A stretch of DNA of 34,379 bases from Candidatus Zhuqueibacterota bacterium (GCA_022616415.1 JAKEEU010000320.1:1-34379); one strand, 5' to 3'. Shown: positions 24,923 through 33,043, counted from the first letter of the stretch. A program made the numbers and translations. Notes: generated by a model not told the origin, from the letters alone.

Positions 24923-25519
24923 TTAGTTTTCGCCTACCAACGTTTGATATTTCGCTTGTTCGGTTGAATCGTCAGCAGCAGCCTTGTTGTTGCCCAAGAT
25001 TTTATTGGCCTGTGCGCGGGCGGCGTAGGCGCGCGCCACGCCCGGCCAATTTTTCAGCGGCAAGAGCAGATGCAGCGCGCTGTCGGCAAAGGCGATTCTT
25101 TCGGCAGGCGGCGCGGAGGTGAAGCCGGCCTGCGCCAAATCGGCTTGCAGAATCCAATACCAACCGAGGCCTTGGCGATAATCATCGCTCGTTCTCGCTT
25201 CGAACAGCTTGCGCGCCTCCTCCATCAACACCAGCCCGCGTTCTCTCCCGCCGGTTGCGATCAACGTTGCGCCGTTGGACATCAGCGTGCGCGCCAACGA
25301 GATGGTATCGCCAGCCGCGCGAGCCGCTTCCAGCTCTCTTTGGCCGGCCGCCAGCGCTTCTTCGAGGCGTTCTTTTTGCTCAAATTTCGTTAGCGTGGAA
25401 TCGAGCCGCGCTTCACAACGTTTGATCGTCGCCAAAACCGCGTCATCATTTGATGACGCGCATCCCGGCAACGCAAGGCTGATCGCAACAACGGTAACCG
25501 CGAGTCTTGTCAGTGTCAT
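24923..25519 (-). CDS. Helical TPR-like lipoprotein
   Basis: 198 residues from the ATG at 25519 (CAGGGAG before it); the longer frame from 25561 would hide the signal peptide. The lipobox is in VVAISLALPGCASSND. The mature part is all helical with Ala-rich, 34-residue-like spacing (FEQKERLEEALAAGQRELEA, then ALHLLLPLKNWPGVARAYAA and RAQANKILGNNKAAADDS), suggesting TPR repeats. It is probably attached to the membrane facing the periplasm and mediates protein contacts. It is only 35 bases upstream of the Xaa-Pro aminopeptidase gene, so the two may be co-transcribed. Confidence 0.72.
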   Translation of the reverse strand: MTLTRLAVTVVAISLALPGCASSNDDAVLATIKRCEARLDSTLTKFEQKERLEEALAAGQRELEAARAAGDTISLARTLMSNGATLIATGGRERGLVLMEEARKLFEARTSDDYRQGLGWYWILQADLAQAGFTSAPPAERIAFADSALHLLLPLKNWPGVARAYAARAQANKILGNNKAAADDSTEQAKYQTLVGEN

Positions 25520-25554
25520 CAACGCTCCCTGATTTTTGATAAATGCTATCCCTT

Positions 25555-25872
25555 TTACCACGCCTTGAACACATTATGCCCAACCTCGACGACATGAAAA
25601 ATTCCCGCCAGCAACAACGCGATCAAGCCGGCCGTTTCCGTCAATAAACCTTCGCGATATGCTAAGCGGCTGATAAAAAAGAAAAGCGGCAAATACAAAA
25701 TTAAAGCAGTGAACAAGCCTGGACAGTAAACGCCAAATCTTATCGTCGCGCCCGCGTGAAATAGTGTATTCCAAAATATTCCTGGCGTGAAGACGAACGC
25801 AAACAAGATAAAGACGACAATCTTGTTGGAAAAGAATCGGATGATCACAGGAACAATGAAAGAAAAGATCAC
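25555..25872 (-). CDS. Small membrane protein of unknown function
   Basis: 105 residues, starting at a GTG (25872) with no clear ribosome site. Three hydrophobic segments are evident (IVVFILFAFVFTPGIFW, LFTALILYLPLFFFIS, TAGLIALLLAGIFHVVE). The C-terminus FHVVEVGHNVFKAW has a His-x3-Glu-x2-His pattern that could bind metal. No family was recognised, though HXXEE-type membrane proteins are a distant possibility. It lies 35 bases upstream of the lipoprotein gene and probably belongs to that transcription unit. Confidence 0.5.
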   Translation of the reverse strand: MIFSFIVPVIIRFFSNKIVVFILFAFVFTPGIFWNTLFHAGATIRFGVYCPGLFTALILYLPLFFFISRLAYREGLLTETAGLIALLLAGIFHVVEVGHNVFKAW

Positions 25873-26026
25873 ACCAGCCAGGTGGATTTTGATATAGTCA
25901 TGCCGCGTGAAACTTCATAACGGAAGTAAAAGATTTTTATGATTCATTTCCGTGAGCTGTTCCAATTCCGTGAGCTATTAGGCCTTTTTAGTTGCGGCTT
26001 ATTCGTATTGGGCATGGTTAAACTGG

Positions 26027-26713
26027 TTATTTTTTTACCCGCTTCCAGCGCGTGATCTCCGTCGTCCAGCCTTGTTGTTTCCGTAATTCGAATGAAGCTT
26101 TCAGATGCGGCATCATCTTGTGAAGCTCCAGCGCTTCGTCGTTGCGCCAAACTTCAAACCGCATGAATTCGTTCTTCTTTTCCGGCGATTGATAGAGATC
26201 GTAGGTGATGCAGCCCGGCTCGCCCAAAGTTGGGGCCGTGAGCGAGAGCAAATGATTCTTCATTTCTTCTTCCTTGCCCACCAAGCCATGAATGAACGTC
26301 ACCGCCGTCAGCAACTCATCGGAATTATTTCCGTTCGCACCCATTCCGGCTGCCTCTTTTAGCTCCACCATAATTCCGTGCGCATCGGTGTCGCCGATAT
26401 TTACCGGTGAGTGTGTGACCGCCTCGCTGAACAGCACGTCGCCCGCTTTCGTCTCGCGAATCACCGTGCGGCCATCCGGAAAGGCGAAGCGAATCTTGAA
26501 GCCGGTCAGAATGTACGCCACGTGGGGACGATGAGAGTGGAAGTCTTCTGTGTCACCCTTCCTCAAGACGAAGTCTATCACCCGCACGCGATCGTTTTCA
26601 AAAAGGACCTTGTAGTTCTTCGGATAGAGTGGAACCGGATCCTGGCTCAGTGCGTGCGTTGAAAAGAACGCTAGCGCGACGAAGCTCAGCGCGAAAATTT
26701 TCTTGGTCAACAT
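26027..26713 (-). CDS. Exported cupin fused to an antibiotic-biosynthesis-monooxygenase domain
   Basis: 228 residues with a strong AGGAGGTGATTT site. The signal peptide is IFALSFVALAFFSTHALS. Residues about 30-120 form a cupin with the metal-binding HSHRPHVAYILTG and a second-motif region GDVLFSEAVTHSPVNIG. Residues about 133-225 form an ABM/dimeric alpha-beta barrel domain: LLTAVTFIHGLVGKEEEMKN, GEPGCITYDLYQSPEK, then FMRFEVWRNDEALELHKMM. ABM domains act on quinones, haem or aromatic polyketides, or serve as small-molecule sensors. The fusion and export suggest detoxification or modification of an extracytoplasmic aromatic or reactive metabolite, which is an inference. It is the last gene of the exported cluster. 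Confidence 0.82.
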   Translation of the reverse strand: MLTKKIFALSFVALAFFSTHALSQDPVPLYPKNYKVLFENDRVRVIDFVLRKGDTEDFHSHRPHVAYILTGFKIRFAFPDGRTVIRETKAGDVLFSEAVTHSPVNIGDTDAHGIMVELKEAAGMGANGNNSDELLTAVTFIHGLVGKEEEMKNHLLSLTAPTLGEPGCITYDLYQSPEKKNEFMRFEVWRNDEALELHKMMPHLKASFELRKQQGWTTEITRWKRVKK

Positions 26714-26734
26714 AAATCACCTCCTGGAAAAATG

Positions 26735-26865
26735 ATTGGATTGTTGGATTGCTGGAGTGATGGATTAATGGATTGGTGGATTATTGGAATCCTGGCTGCT
26801 CATTGCTCCATCACTCCAGTAATCCATCAATCCAATTATCCAGAAATCCAGTATTCCATCAATCC
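26735..26865. repeat. TGGATT array forming a large hairpin
   Basis: The left half is a run of GGATTGNTGGATT-like units (26735-26790) and the right half is the reverse complement type (AATCCATCAATCC units, 26809-26865). They fold into an imperfect stem of about 55 bp. A related element is at 30884-30957. Confidence 0.7.
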
Positions 26866-26870
26866 GGTTT

Positions 26871-27896
26871 TTAAAACCCCGCGCCTTTCGTATTCAACCG
26901 GATGCGATAGATTGCGGTGTTCGACGTGATAAACAGCGTCGAACCGTCTTCACCCCAATTGCAATTGCCCGTGGGTACGCCGAAATCAAACGTGCCGAGA
27001 TGTTTGCCTTCCGGTGAAAAGACATAGATGCCGCCGGGCCCCCCGCCGAAAATGTTGCCGTAGACGTCCACCTTCATGCCATCCGGACTGCCGGGACGAT
27101 TCTTTTTAAACTCGGCCGCCTCGAAGAACGTGCGGCCGTTGGCGATGGTGCCGTCATCTTTTACCTCGTAAACCAACCACGCAGCGCGCTTATAGTCGGA
27201 CAGATACAGCTTCTTCTCATCCGGTGAGAACGCGATGCCGTTCGGCGCACCCAGCTCTTTGGTGAGCAGGGTGAGCTTGCCGTCTTTGCTCAAGCGATAC
27301 ACCCCGCAAAAATCAAGCTCGCGCTGCGGATCGTCAAACGATTGCGGCAATCCAAACGGCGGATCGGTGAAATACATATCGCCGTTGGATTTGAAAATGG
27401 CATCGTTCGGACTGTTGAGGCGCTTGCCCTGATAACGATCCGCGAGCGTGGTTCTCACGCCGTTCTTTTCAAGCCGCGAGATGCGGCGGTCGCCGTGCTC
27501 GCAAAGCACCAGCCGGCCTTCGCGGTCGAATGTCAAGCCGTTGGAGCCGGGCTCGACGCCGGCAAACGGTGCGGCGCCGGTATAGCCGCTGGGCTTCAAA
27601 AACAAACTCGCGCCCCCTTTGGCATTCCATTTCATAACCGCATTGTTCGGGATGTCGGAAAAGAGCAGATAGCCTTCGGCGCGATTCCACACCGGACCTT
27701 CGACCCAAGCGAAGCCGTCGGCAACTTTTTCCAACACCGCGTCTTTGGGCACGATCCGATCAAAGGCCGGATCGAGACGAACGATCCGGCTGGGCTGAGT
27801 GGTGTAGTGCCCCGGCTGTGCCGCCAAATCGCGCACCGAAGAAAAGATGGCGACCATTGTCATCGCCATCCCCAAAAGTGGCAAAAACTTTTTCAT
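26871..27896 (-). CDS. Exported SMP-30/gluconolactonase-like protein
   Basis: 341 residues after GAAAGGAGAG. The signal peptide is FLPLLGMAMTMVAIF, with cleavage near LAA-QPG. The six-bladed propeller typical of SMP-30/LRE proteins covers most of the rest. The metal site residues are Glu in FAWVEGPVWN, Asn in KRLNSPNDAIF and Asp in GSPDGMKVDVYGNI, with an extra Asn in GSNGLTF. These enzymes hydrolyse sugar lactones or act as esterases with Ca2+ or Zn2+. It is the second of two adjacent paralogues, separated by 13 bases, and probably acts in the periplasm or outside. The exact lactone is unknown. Confidence 0.9.
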   Translation of the reverse strand: MKKFLPLLGMAMTMVAIFSSVRDLAAQPGHYTTQPSRIVRLDPAFDRIVPKDAVLEKVADGFAWVEGPVWNRAEGYLLFSDIPNNAVMKWNAKGGASLFLKPSGYTGAAPFAGVEPGSNGLTFDREGRLVLCEHGDRRISRLEKNGVRTTLADRYQGKRLNSPNDAIFKSNGDMYFTDPPFGLPQSFDDPQRELDFCGVYRLSKDGKLTLLTKELGAPNGIAFSPDEKKLYLSDYKRAAWLVYEVKDDGTIANGRTFFEAAEFKKNRPGSPDGMKVDVYGNIFGGGPGGIYVFSPEGKHLGTFDFGVPTGNCNWGEDGSTLFITSNTAIYRIRLNTKGAGF

Positions 27897-27909
27897 CTTT
27901 ACTCTCCTT

Positions 27910-29616
27910 TCATCGGCTCGACATCGAGGACATAATCGTCGGCGAACCGGGGATATTCAACCGCATCCGATACAAGCCGCTGCGTGCGCAAAGGTAAAGC
28001 GTCTTGCCGTCTTCATCGCCCCATGCCATATTATGCGGATGCTTTGGCGCGATGATCGTGCCGAGGTGCTTGCCTGTGGCTGAAATCACCCAAAGCCCGC
28101 CAGGGCCGGAAACGTATAGATTGCCTTGCTGATCCACTTTGATGCCGTCAATCGCGTCTTCACCCTTCGCGCCGGTCATATCGAAAAAGACTTTGCCGTT
28201 CGACACCGTGGCGTCGGCATTGACTTCGAAGCGCATGACGACGATCTTTTTCTCATCGGCTTTGCCGGTGGTGTAGAGATTGGCGTCGTACCAATTGCCA
28301 ACGTAGAGATATTTTTCATCCGGCGAAAACGCGATGCCGTTGGGGCCGCTCAATTCCGTACTGAGCAGTTGCAGTTTGCCTTTGTTGAGCGAGTAGACGC
28401 CGCTGAAGGGCAGTTCCTTGCGCGGATCTTTGAAGAACTTCGGGAAACCGAACGGCGGATCAGTAAAGAACAACGCGCCGTCGGAGCGATACACCAGATC
28501 GTTTGGGCTGTTGAGGCGCTTGCCTTTGTAGCGATCAACGAGCACCGTCACTTTGCCGTCTTTCTCCAAACGCGAAACACGATGATTGCCGTGCTCGTTG
28601 ATCGTCAACCGGCCTTGCGGATCGAGCGTCAAGCCATTGGAGCCGGGCTGCCCATATTCGGCAATGTCCGCGCCGGAGTAGCCGCTCGGCGTTCGAAACA
28701 CTTCGAGCTTGCCGGTGTTATTGCCGTCCGGCATGTATTTGTAAATGACGTTGCTGTTCGGATCGCTGAAGAGCAGATAATTTCCATCACGTACCCAGAT
28801 GGGACCCTCGGTAAATTTGAACCCTTCTGCGAGTTTGAAGATTTTCGGATTCGGGCCGACGATCGCATCCATCGCCGGATCAAGCCGCAGGATTTCCACA
28901 TTCACTTCAGCAGGAGTCAATGCGAGAGGCACTGCCGGAACATTGTTTTTGTAGAACTCCAATTTTGCGTAACGCATCCAAATGAAATTCGTTGGCGGAT
29001 TCGACAGCGGGCCGTTCGCGCCGAAAATCGCCAGTTGAATTTGCTGGCCAGGTTTCACGTTGCGGCCAACGACGAGACGATTCGGCGCATTCCAACCGCT
29101 GATTACCGAGCCGCCCATTTGTCCGAGCGCCCGCGACAGCTCGCCATCAACCCAAATCTCGGCATAATCATCCAGCGCCGTCTCGAACACGACTGTTGAG
29201 CCGGTTGGAACAAAATTATCGATGTGCTCCGGAATCGTAATCTTGATGCGATACCAACTGAAACAAAGCCGGCCGGTCGCGCGGCGAGCGTTGAGCGTCG
29301 TCGCATCGATGACTTGCCATTTTGAATCATCGAAATCAGCGCCGCCGGCGTGCGGTGTGTAATCGTAAGTCTTCACCGGCGCACCGGTCGGCTGATTGTC
29401 CGGCCCCGGGCCTTTGAAATCAATCTCAATGATCTTGGTGTCGCTGTAACGCCACTCGCTGTTGACCAATTTCACGCCTTCGGCGGTGGCGAGATTGATC
29501 GTCGACTCGGGTTGGCCTTTTGGCGTGTCCGCTGTGGTTTGTTCCATCGAGCCAACCGTCGTAATGCTTAGCATCATCACGAGCGTGACGAGTATAAAAG
29601 TTATTCGGTTTTTCAT
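27910..29616 (-). CDS. Exported beta-sandwich plus SMP-30 lactonase-like protein
   Basis: 568 residues. After a signal peptide (ITFILVTLVMMLSITTVGS), residues about 50-230 form a galactose-binding-like beta-sandwich (ETALDDYAEIWVDGELSRAL and later PGQQIQLAIFGANGPLSNPP), as found on glycoside hydrolases. From about residue 245 a complete SMP-30 propeller follows with Glu in FKFTEGPIWVR, Asn in KRLNSPNDLVY and Asp in EDAIDGIKVD. About half of the propeller residues match the downstream paralogue, so this is a duplication with a gained or lost N-terminal module. The sandwich may bind a carbohydrate or cell-surface glycan that delivers the lactone substrate; this is inferred. Confidence 0.87.
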   Translation of the reverse strand: MKNRITFILVTLVMMLSITTVGSMEQTTADTPKGQPESTINLATAEGVKLVNSEWRYSDTKIIEIDFKGPGPDNQPTGAPVKTYDYTPHAGGADFDDSKWQVIDATTLNARRATGRLCFSWYRIKITIPEHIDNFVPTGSTVVFETALDDYAEIWVDGELSRALGQMGGSVISGWNAPNRLVVGRNVKPGQQIQLAIFGANGPLSNPPTNFIWMRYAKLEFYKNNVPAVPLALTPAEVNVEILRLDPAMDAIVGPNPKIFKLAEGFKFTEGPIWVRDGNYLLFSDPNSNVIYKYMPDGNNTGKLEVFRTPSGYSGADIAEYGQPGSNGLTLDPQGRLTINEHGNHRVSRLEKDGKVTVLVDRYKGKRLNSPNDLVYRSDGALFFTDPPFGFPKFFKDPRKELPFSGVYSLNKGKLQLLSTELSGPNGIAFSPDEKYLYVGNWYDANLYTTGKADEKKIVVMRFEVNADATVSNGKVFFDMTGAKGEDAIDGIKVDQQGNLYVSGPGGLWVISATGKHLGTIIAPKHPHNMAWGDEDGKTLYLCARSGLYRMRLNIPGSPTIMSSMSSR

Positions 29617-29650
29617 TTTTCATTCTCCAATATCTTTCCTCAAAAAATTT

Positions 29651-29710
29651 CCAACGGATTGAAAAATCCAACGGATTTGGATTCATTCGTTGGGTTCTTC
29701 TATCCGTTGG
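29651..29710. repeat. CCAACGGATAGA palindromic repeat, copy C
   Basis: Imperfect arms: CCAACGGATTGAAAAATCCA (from 29651) and GGGTTCTTCTATCCGTTGG (to 29710), with inner pairing over CAACG(G/A). It lies downstream of the GlcG remnant and upstream of the SMP-30 operon. Confidence 0.85.
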
Positions 29711-29732
29711 CAGTTTTTCATCCGTTTAGACT

Positions 29733-29843
29733 TCATTTGCTGTTTGCTTGAATCGCCGCCTCCATCACCGCCGCGCCGGCTATGGCGATTTCTTCATCTT
29801 CCTGCGGCGTGTTGCCGCTCACGCCAATCGCGCCGATGTGATC
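29733..29843 (-). pseudogene. C-terminal remnant of a GlcG/HbpS-family gene
   Basis: 37 codons read HIGAIGVSGNTPQEDEEIAI, then AGAAVMEAAIQANSK and a stop. This is the C-terminal end of a GlcG/HbpS (haem-degrading-protein-like) domain. It is cut at its 5' side by the GTCATTC-AAGATTC repeat beginning at 29846. The intact GlcG-cupin gene directly upstream has the related block GAIGVSGAASAQQDEELAIA, so this is either an old paralogue or the stump of a tandem duplicate. Confidence 0.75.
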
Positions 29844-29845
29844 AT

Positions 29846-29916
29846 GTCATTCTGTAAGAATCTTTTTTGTACTTGGCGCGATCGTCAATGGTTGAAAAAG
29901 ATTCCTACGGAATGAC
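29846..29916. repeat. GTCATTC-AAGATTC palindrome, copy 2
   Basis: GTCATTCTGTAAGAATCTTTTT (left) pairs with AAAAAGATTCCTACGGAATGAC (right), the same arms as 19661-19733 with an unrelated centre. It truncates the GlcG remnant. Confidence 0.87.
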
Positions 29917-29948
29917 ATGAATTATTTCGGACTGAAATGAACCAAGCC

Positions 29949-30818
29949 CTAATTGATGGATTTCACCACGTAATAATTGAACGGCGCCTTGAGATCCTTG
30001 AACCAATGCGGCACGCCTTGCGGCACGATGAGCACATCGCCTTTCACCAGCTTGCGCGTGTCGCCGCCTTCAATACCAGCGCCGCGAATTTCGCCGGGCG
30101 CCGTCATTTCGCCGCCGACAACCTTGCCGCCGGTGACGAATGTCGCCGTGCCTTCCAGCACGTAGATGATGTCCGTCTCATGCTCGTGCACTTCCGCTTT
30201 GCCCGGGCCGTCACGGTGGCTCGCGTGAATTTTGTATTCGCCGGTTTCGAGCAACGGCTGGCCTTTGATGAAAGCTGCGGCAACGCTCTTGCTGTCAAAA
30301 AAAGCCACCGCAGACATTGAAGCAGTGCCGTTGGTGTTCATGCTCAAGGCTCCAGCCCCGGCAATGGCGAGTTCCTCATCTTGTTGCGCGCTCGCCGCGC
30401 CGCTCACGCCGATAGCGCCGACAACCTGGCCGTTCATTTCGATGGGCACACCGCCTTGCAGCGGCGTGAAATCATTCAATGCCACCATCGGGGTGCGGCC
30501 CTCGCGAATGATTTTCTCGAACACCGCGGTCGGCCGCTTGAAAATCGCCGAAGTGCGGGCTTTGCCGTAAGAAATCAGCGCGCCGGCGGCAAACGTGTTA
30601 TCGAGCCGCTCCAGCGCCATCAAATTGCCGCCGTCATCGACCACCGCAATCACCGCGCCCGGCGCATTGAGTTCTTTTGCCTTAGCAACGGCGGCGGCGA
30701 TAACTTTCTTCGCGCCAGCCAGCGTCAGCGTTTTTTTCTCCAACACCTGTTGCGCATGACTGGTTGAAGCCACTGCCGCAAACAAAAACGCAATCGTGAG
30801 TATCTTTGTAACTTTCAT
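29949..30818 (-). CDS. Exported GlcG/HbpS domain fused to a cupin
   Basis: 289 residues from the ATG at 30818 (AAAGGAG before it); upstream codons belong to a repeat. Signal peptide MKVTKILTIAFLFAAVASTS. Residues about 25-165 form the GlcG/HbpS fold (GAVIAVVDDGGNLMALERLD, GRTPMVALNDFTPLQGGVPI, VVGAIGVSGAASAQQDEELA), a family that binds haem or small metabolites. Residues about 175-289 form a cupin with EVHEHETDIIYVLEG as metal motif 1 and VPQGVPHWFKD as motif 2. The fusion places a sensor-like or degradative fold and a dioxygenase-like fold on one exported chain. The reaction is unknown. Confidence 0.85.
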   Translation of the reverse strand: MKVTKILTIAFLFAAVASTSHAQQVLEKKTLTLAGAKKVIAAAVAKAKELNAPGAVIAVVDDGGNLMALERLDNTFAAGALISYGKARTSAIFKRPTAVFEKIIREGRTPMVALNDFTPLQGGVPIEMNGQVVGAIGVSGAASAQQDEELAIAGAGALSMNTNGTASMSAVAFFDSKSVAAAFIKGQPLLETGEYKIHASHRDGPGKAEVHEHETDIIYVLEGTATFVTGGKVVGGEMTAPGEIRGAGIEGGDTRKLVKGDVLIVPQGVPHWFKDLKAPFNYYVVKSIN

Positions 30819-30883
30819 GATGTTTTGCTCCTTTGAAAAAGAGGTTATTAGCTCTCTAGGTGAGATAAAATCGACGAGGGTGA

Positions 30884-30957
30884 AGGAGTACCGGAGCGTG
30901 GAGCATGGAAATTCCATCACTCCATTGATCCAACGCTCCAATACTCCATTACTCCAC
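30884..30957. repeat. GGAGT/ACTCC array hairpin
   Basis: GGAGTACCGGAGCGTGGAGC on the left folds with GCTCC, CACTCC and TACTCC units on the right. Its style matches the TGGATT array at 26735. It fills the 141-base gap between the DM13-like and GlcG-cupin genes. Confidence 0.6.
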
Positions 30958-30959
30958 AA

Positions 30960-31352
30960 TTACTTTACCGGTTTCTCGAACGAGGCCTCGCCCAACAACG
31001 CCTCGGCCCAAGCGCACCAAATTTGCACTTTGGCGACGTCTTTCACATACGCCGGAACCGTGAGCGTCTGGTTGTACTTGTCGCCTTTGATCTTCAGGCG
31101 GTTGAGCAAATACACGTTGCCCTTGGCATCGACCAACTGCCAATGCGGCGCCGGGGTGTCGGGAACCACGAAATCATCGGACAGCACCAGCATCAGCTTG
31201 CCGTTTTCCTTGCTGGCCGTCACAAAGCCGGTATTGGCCTTCGCGCCGGCAAATGGCCCGCTTTTGGTCATGTTGTTTTTGGCAAAGCCAAAGCTTGCCG
31301 CTATCGCGACTGCGATCAAAACCGCCAGCAGGGACTTGGAAAAACTACGCAT
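30960..31352 (-). CDS. Exported DM13-like domain protein
   Basis: 130 residues with a signal peptide (LLAVLIAVAIAASFGFA). The rest fits a DM13-like domain: PFAGAKANTGFVTASKENGK, LVLSDDFVVPDTPAPHWQLV, then LKIKGDKYNQTLTVP and KVQIWCAWAEALLGEASF. The Cys in the V-x-IWC block is the conserved DM13 residue. DM13 is predicted to take part in extracellular redox or electron-transfer reactions. It is the first gene of the minus-strand exported cluster, and its 5' end faces the 7TM-AraC regulator across 321 bases. Confidence 0.78.
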   Translation of the reverse strand: MRSFSKSLLAVLIAVAIAASFGFAKNNMTKSGPFAGAKANTGFVTASKENGKLMLVLSDDFVVPDTPAPHWQLVDAKGNVYLLNRLKIKGDKYNQTLTVPAYVKDVAKVQIWCAWAEALLGEASFEKPVK

Positions 31353-31673
31353 AATAATCCTCCTTAAAAGGGTTGGGTTGTTTTAACAACTTGTGTTTAT
31401 ATAGTTGTCTTACTTTGTGATTAGATTTTATCATCTCGTCACTTTCTGCAATTATGTCGCTTGAGCGTTTAAATCCTTACATAAGGCTGGCCCTTTCTGA
31501 AATTTGTGTATGCTGACGTGCAAGCGGCTGAATAAAGAAAAGCCTTGATTTTTTGAATGGGGATCAGTAAGCTGCAAAATGCTTTGCAGAATTGACTTAC
31601 CCAAAGAACAATGAGATTTATCTGTTTTGCCGGTGCCGATTTTTAAATATCAGCAATTCTTGGTCTTATAGAT

Positions 31674-32792
31674 ATGCAACCATCCCTCGATCTCTACGCC
31701 ATCTTGTTTCTTTTCGGCGCCGTGCAGGCCGTTTTTCTCGCGGTTGTGCTGCTGGCGATAAAACGCCGGAACCTCACGGCCAATCGCATCCTGGCGGCGT
31801 TCCTGGCGGCCCTCGCTTTTCTTTTGCTGATGGCCGTTGCTTACCACACGAAGTATTTTATGAGCATTCCGCATCTGATCAGGATTGACGCTCCGCTGGT
31901 CTTTGTTTTTGGCCCGCTGTTTTATCTTTATATTCTGGCTCTCACCTCGCAACGCTTTGCTTTTGAAAAACGCCATCTTCTCCACTTCGTGCCCTTCGTC
32001 ATTTATGACGGCTATTTGCTTCCTTTCTATCTCCAAAGCGAGACGATCAAAGTCAATTATTGGATAATCGTGCACGGCCACAATTCGCCCTGGCCATGGC
32101 ATCTCGAAATGGCGGTGAGTATTTGCCATCCGCTCATCTACATCATATTGGCAATTCGGCAGCTCGCCAGCCATCGACGGACCATCAAAGAATCCTTCTC
32201 GTCCATTGAGAAAATCAATCTTGCCTGGATAAGAAATCTGCTGATTGGCGTCGGCTTGGTTTGGGCGAGTTATTTCGTTACTTACAGCTTCGATGTTGAC
32301 TGGCTGATTCATGTCGTTGCGCTTTTGATTGTCGGGATGATCTATTACATGGGCTTCAAGGGCCTGATCCAGCCGGAGATATTTGCAGCCGAAGAAGAAC
32401 GAGAGCTCCAGCCGAAATATGCCAAGTCGGCATTGTCTTCGGACAAAGCTGACGCCTATCTTGAAAAACTCCTGAACGTCATGAAGACGGAAAAACCCTA
32501 CGCCGATAGTGACCTTTCCCTCCAAAAATTGGCCAAAAAACTGGCGATTTCAAGCCATCATCTTTCCCAGATCATCAACGACCGATTGCGGCAAAACTTT
32601 TTTGAATTTGTCAATCGCTATCGCGTGGAAGAAGCCAAAAGGCTTATTGCCGTTCCCGAAAATCGAAATAAGAACCTTGCCGAAATCGGCTTTCAGGCCG
32701 GGTTCAATTCGCTGTCTTCCTTCAATGCCGCGTTCAAAAAGCACGCCGGAATGACCCCATCTCAATTCAGAGCTTCCATCAAGCACCAATAA
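31674..32792 (+). CDS. 7TM-AraC-type membrane transcription regulator
   Basis: 372 residues. The first 235 contain seven hydrophobic helices (YAILFLFGAVQAVFLAVVLL, AFLAALAFLLLMAVAY, LVFVFGPLFYLYILAL, and so on), a 7TM sensor common in Bacteroidota-type AraC regulators. The C-terminal 100 residues are an AraC HTH_18: YADSDLSLQKLAKKLAISSH, then LSQIINDRLRQNFFEFVNRY, and the second helix-turn-helix FQAGFNSLSSFNAAFKKHAG, followed by MTPSQFR. It would sense an extracytoplasmic or membrane signal and act directly on DNA. The divergent exported cluster to its left is the natural target candidate. Confidence 0.88.
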   Translation: MQPSLDLYAILFLFGAVQAVFLAVVLLAIKRRNLTANRILAAFLAALAFLLLMAVAYHTKYFMSIPHLIRIDAPLVFVFGPLFYLYILALTSQRFAFEKRHLLHFVPFVIYDGYLLPFYLQSETIKVNYWIIVHGHNSPWPWHLEMAVSICHPLIYIILAIRQLASHRRTIKESFSSIEKINLAWIRNLLIGVGLVWASYFVTYSFDVDWLIHVVALLIVGMIYYMGFKGLIQPEIFAAEEERELQPKYAKSALSSDKADAYLEKLLNVMKTEKPYADSDLSLQKLAKKLAISSHHLSQIINDRLRQNFFEFVNRYRVEEAKRLIAVPENRNKNLAEIGFQAGFNSLSSFNAAFKKHAGMTPSQFRASIKHQ

Positions 32793-32849
32793 AGCAATTT
32801 TCAGCCAAATTACTTTGCCTTATTCAGGTATTCCCTCAGTAACGGGCGG

Positions 32850-32892
32850 GTAGCGCAGACATCTTGTCTGCGGGCGTGGACGCCTGCGCTAC
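32850..32892. repeat. GTAGCGCAG compact REP-like palindrome
   Basis: Outer arms GTAGCGCAG (32850-32858) and CTGCGCTAC (32884-32892) enclose an inner CGCAGAC/GTCTGCG hairpin, giving alternative folds. It lies 58 bases past the AraC regulator stop and may also terminate it. Confidence 0.7.
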
Positions 32893-33043
32893 GTTTTCCC
32901 TCCGACCTCCGAGCCGATAGGATCGTCATGCAAACTAATCGGTTCGGTAAACTTTCTGATAGAAATTCGGTATCAGTGACCAGTTACAGTAAAAGTTCAG
33001 CGAAGCTTCGCCTCAAACCGGCGAGCTCGCAAAAAAATAATCT

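Noticed and set aside
25948..25976. Direct repeat TTCCGTGAGCT, two copies 18 bases apart, as an operator
   Set aside because: Two short copies in an AT-rich gap with no linked regulator; could be chance or part of a dispersed element (GGCCTTTTT-GTTGCGG also appears near 10000).
28126..29199. 357-codon antisense frame over the beta-sandwich/SMP-30 gene
   Set aside because: It is a shadow of the well-supported minus-strand lactonase-like gene, without signal, ribosome site or recognisable domain.
31650..32525. 291-codon minus-strand frame across the AraC regulator
   Set aside because: It is antisense to a clear 7TM-AraC protein; polar composition without domain evidence.
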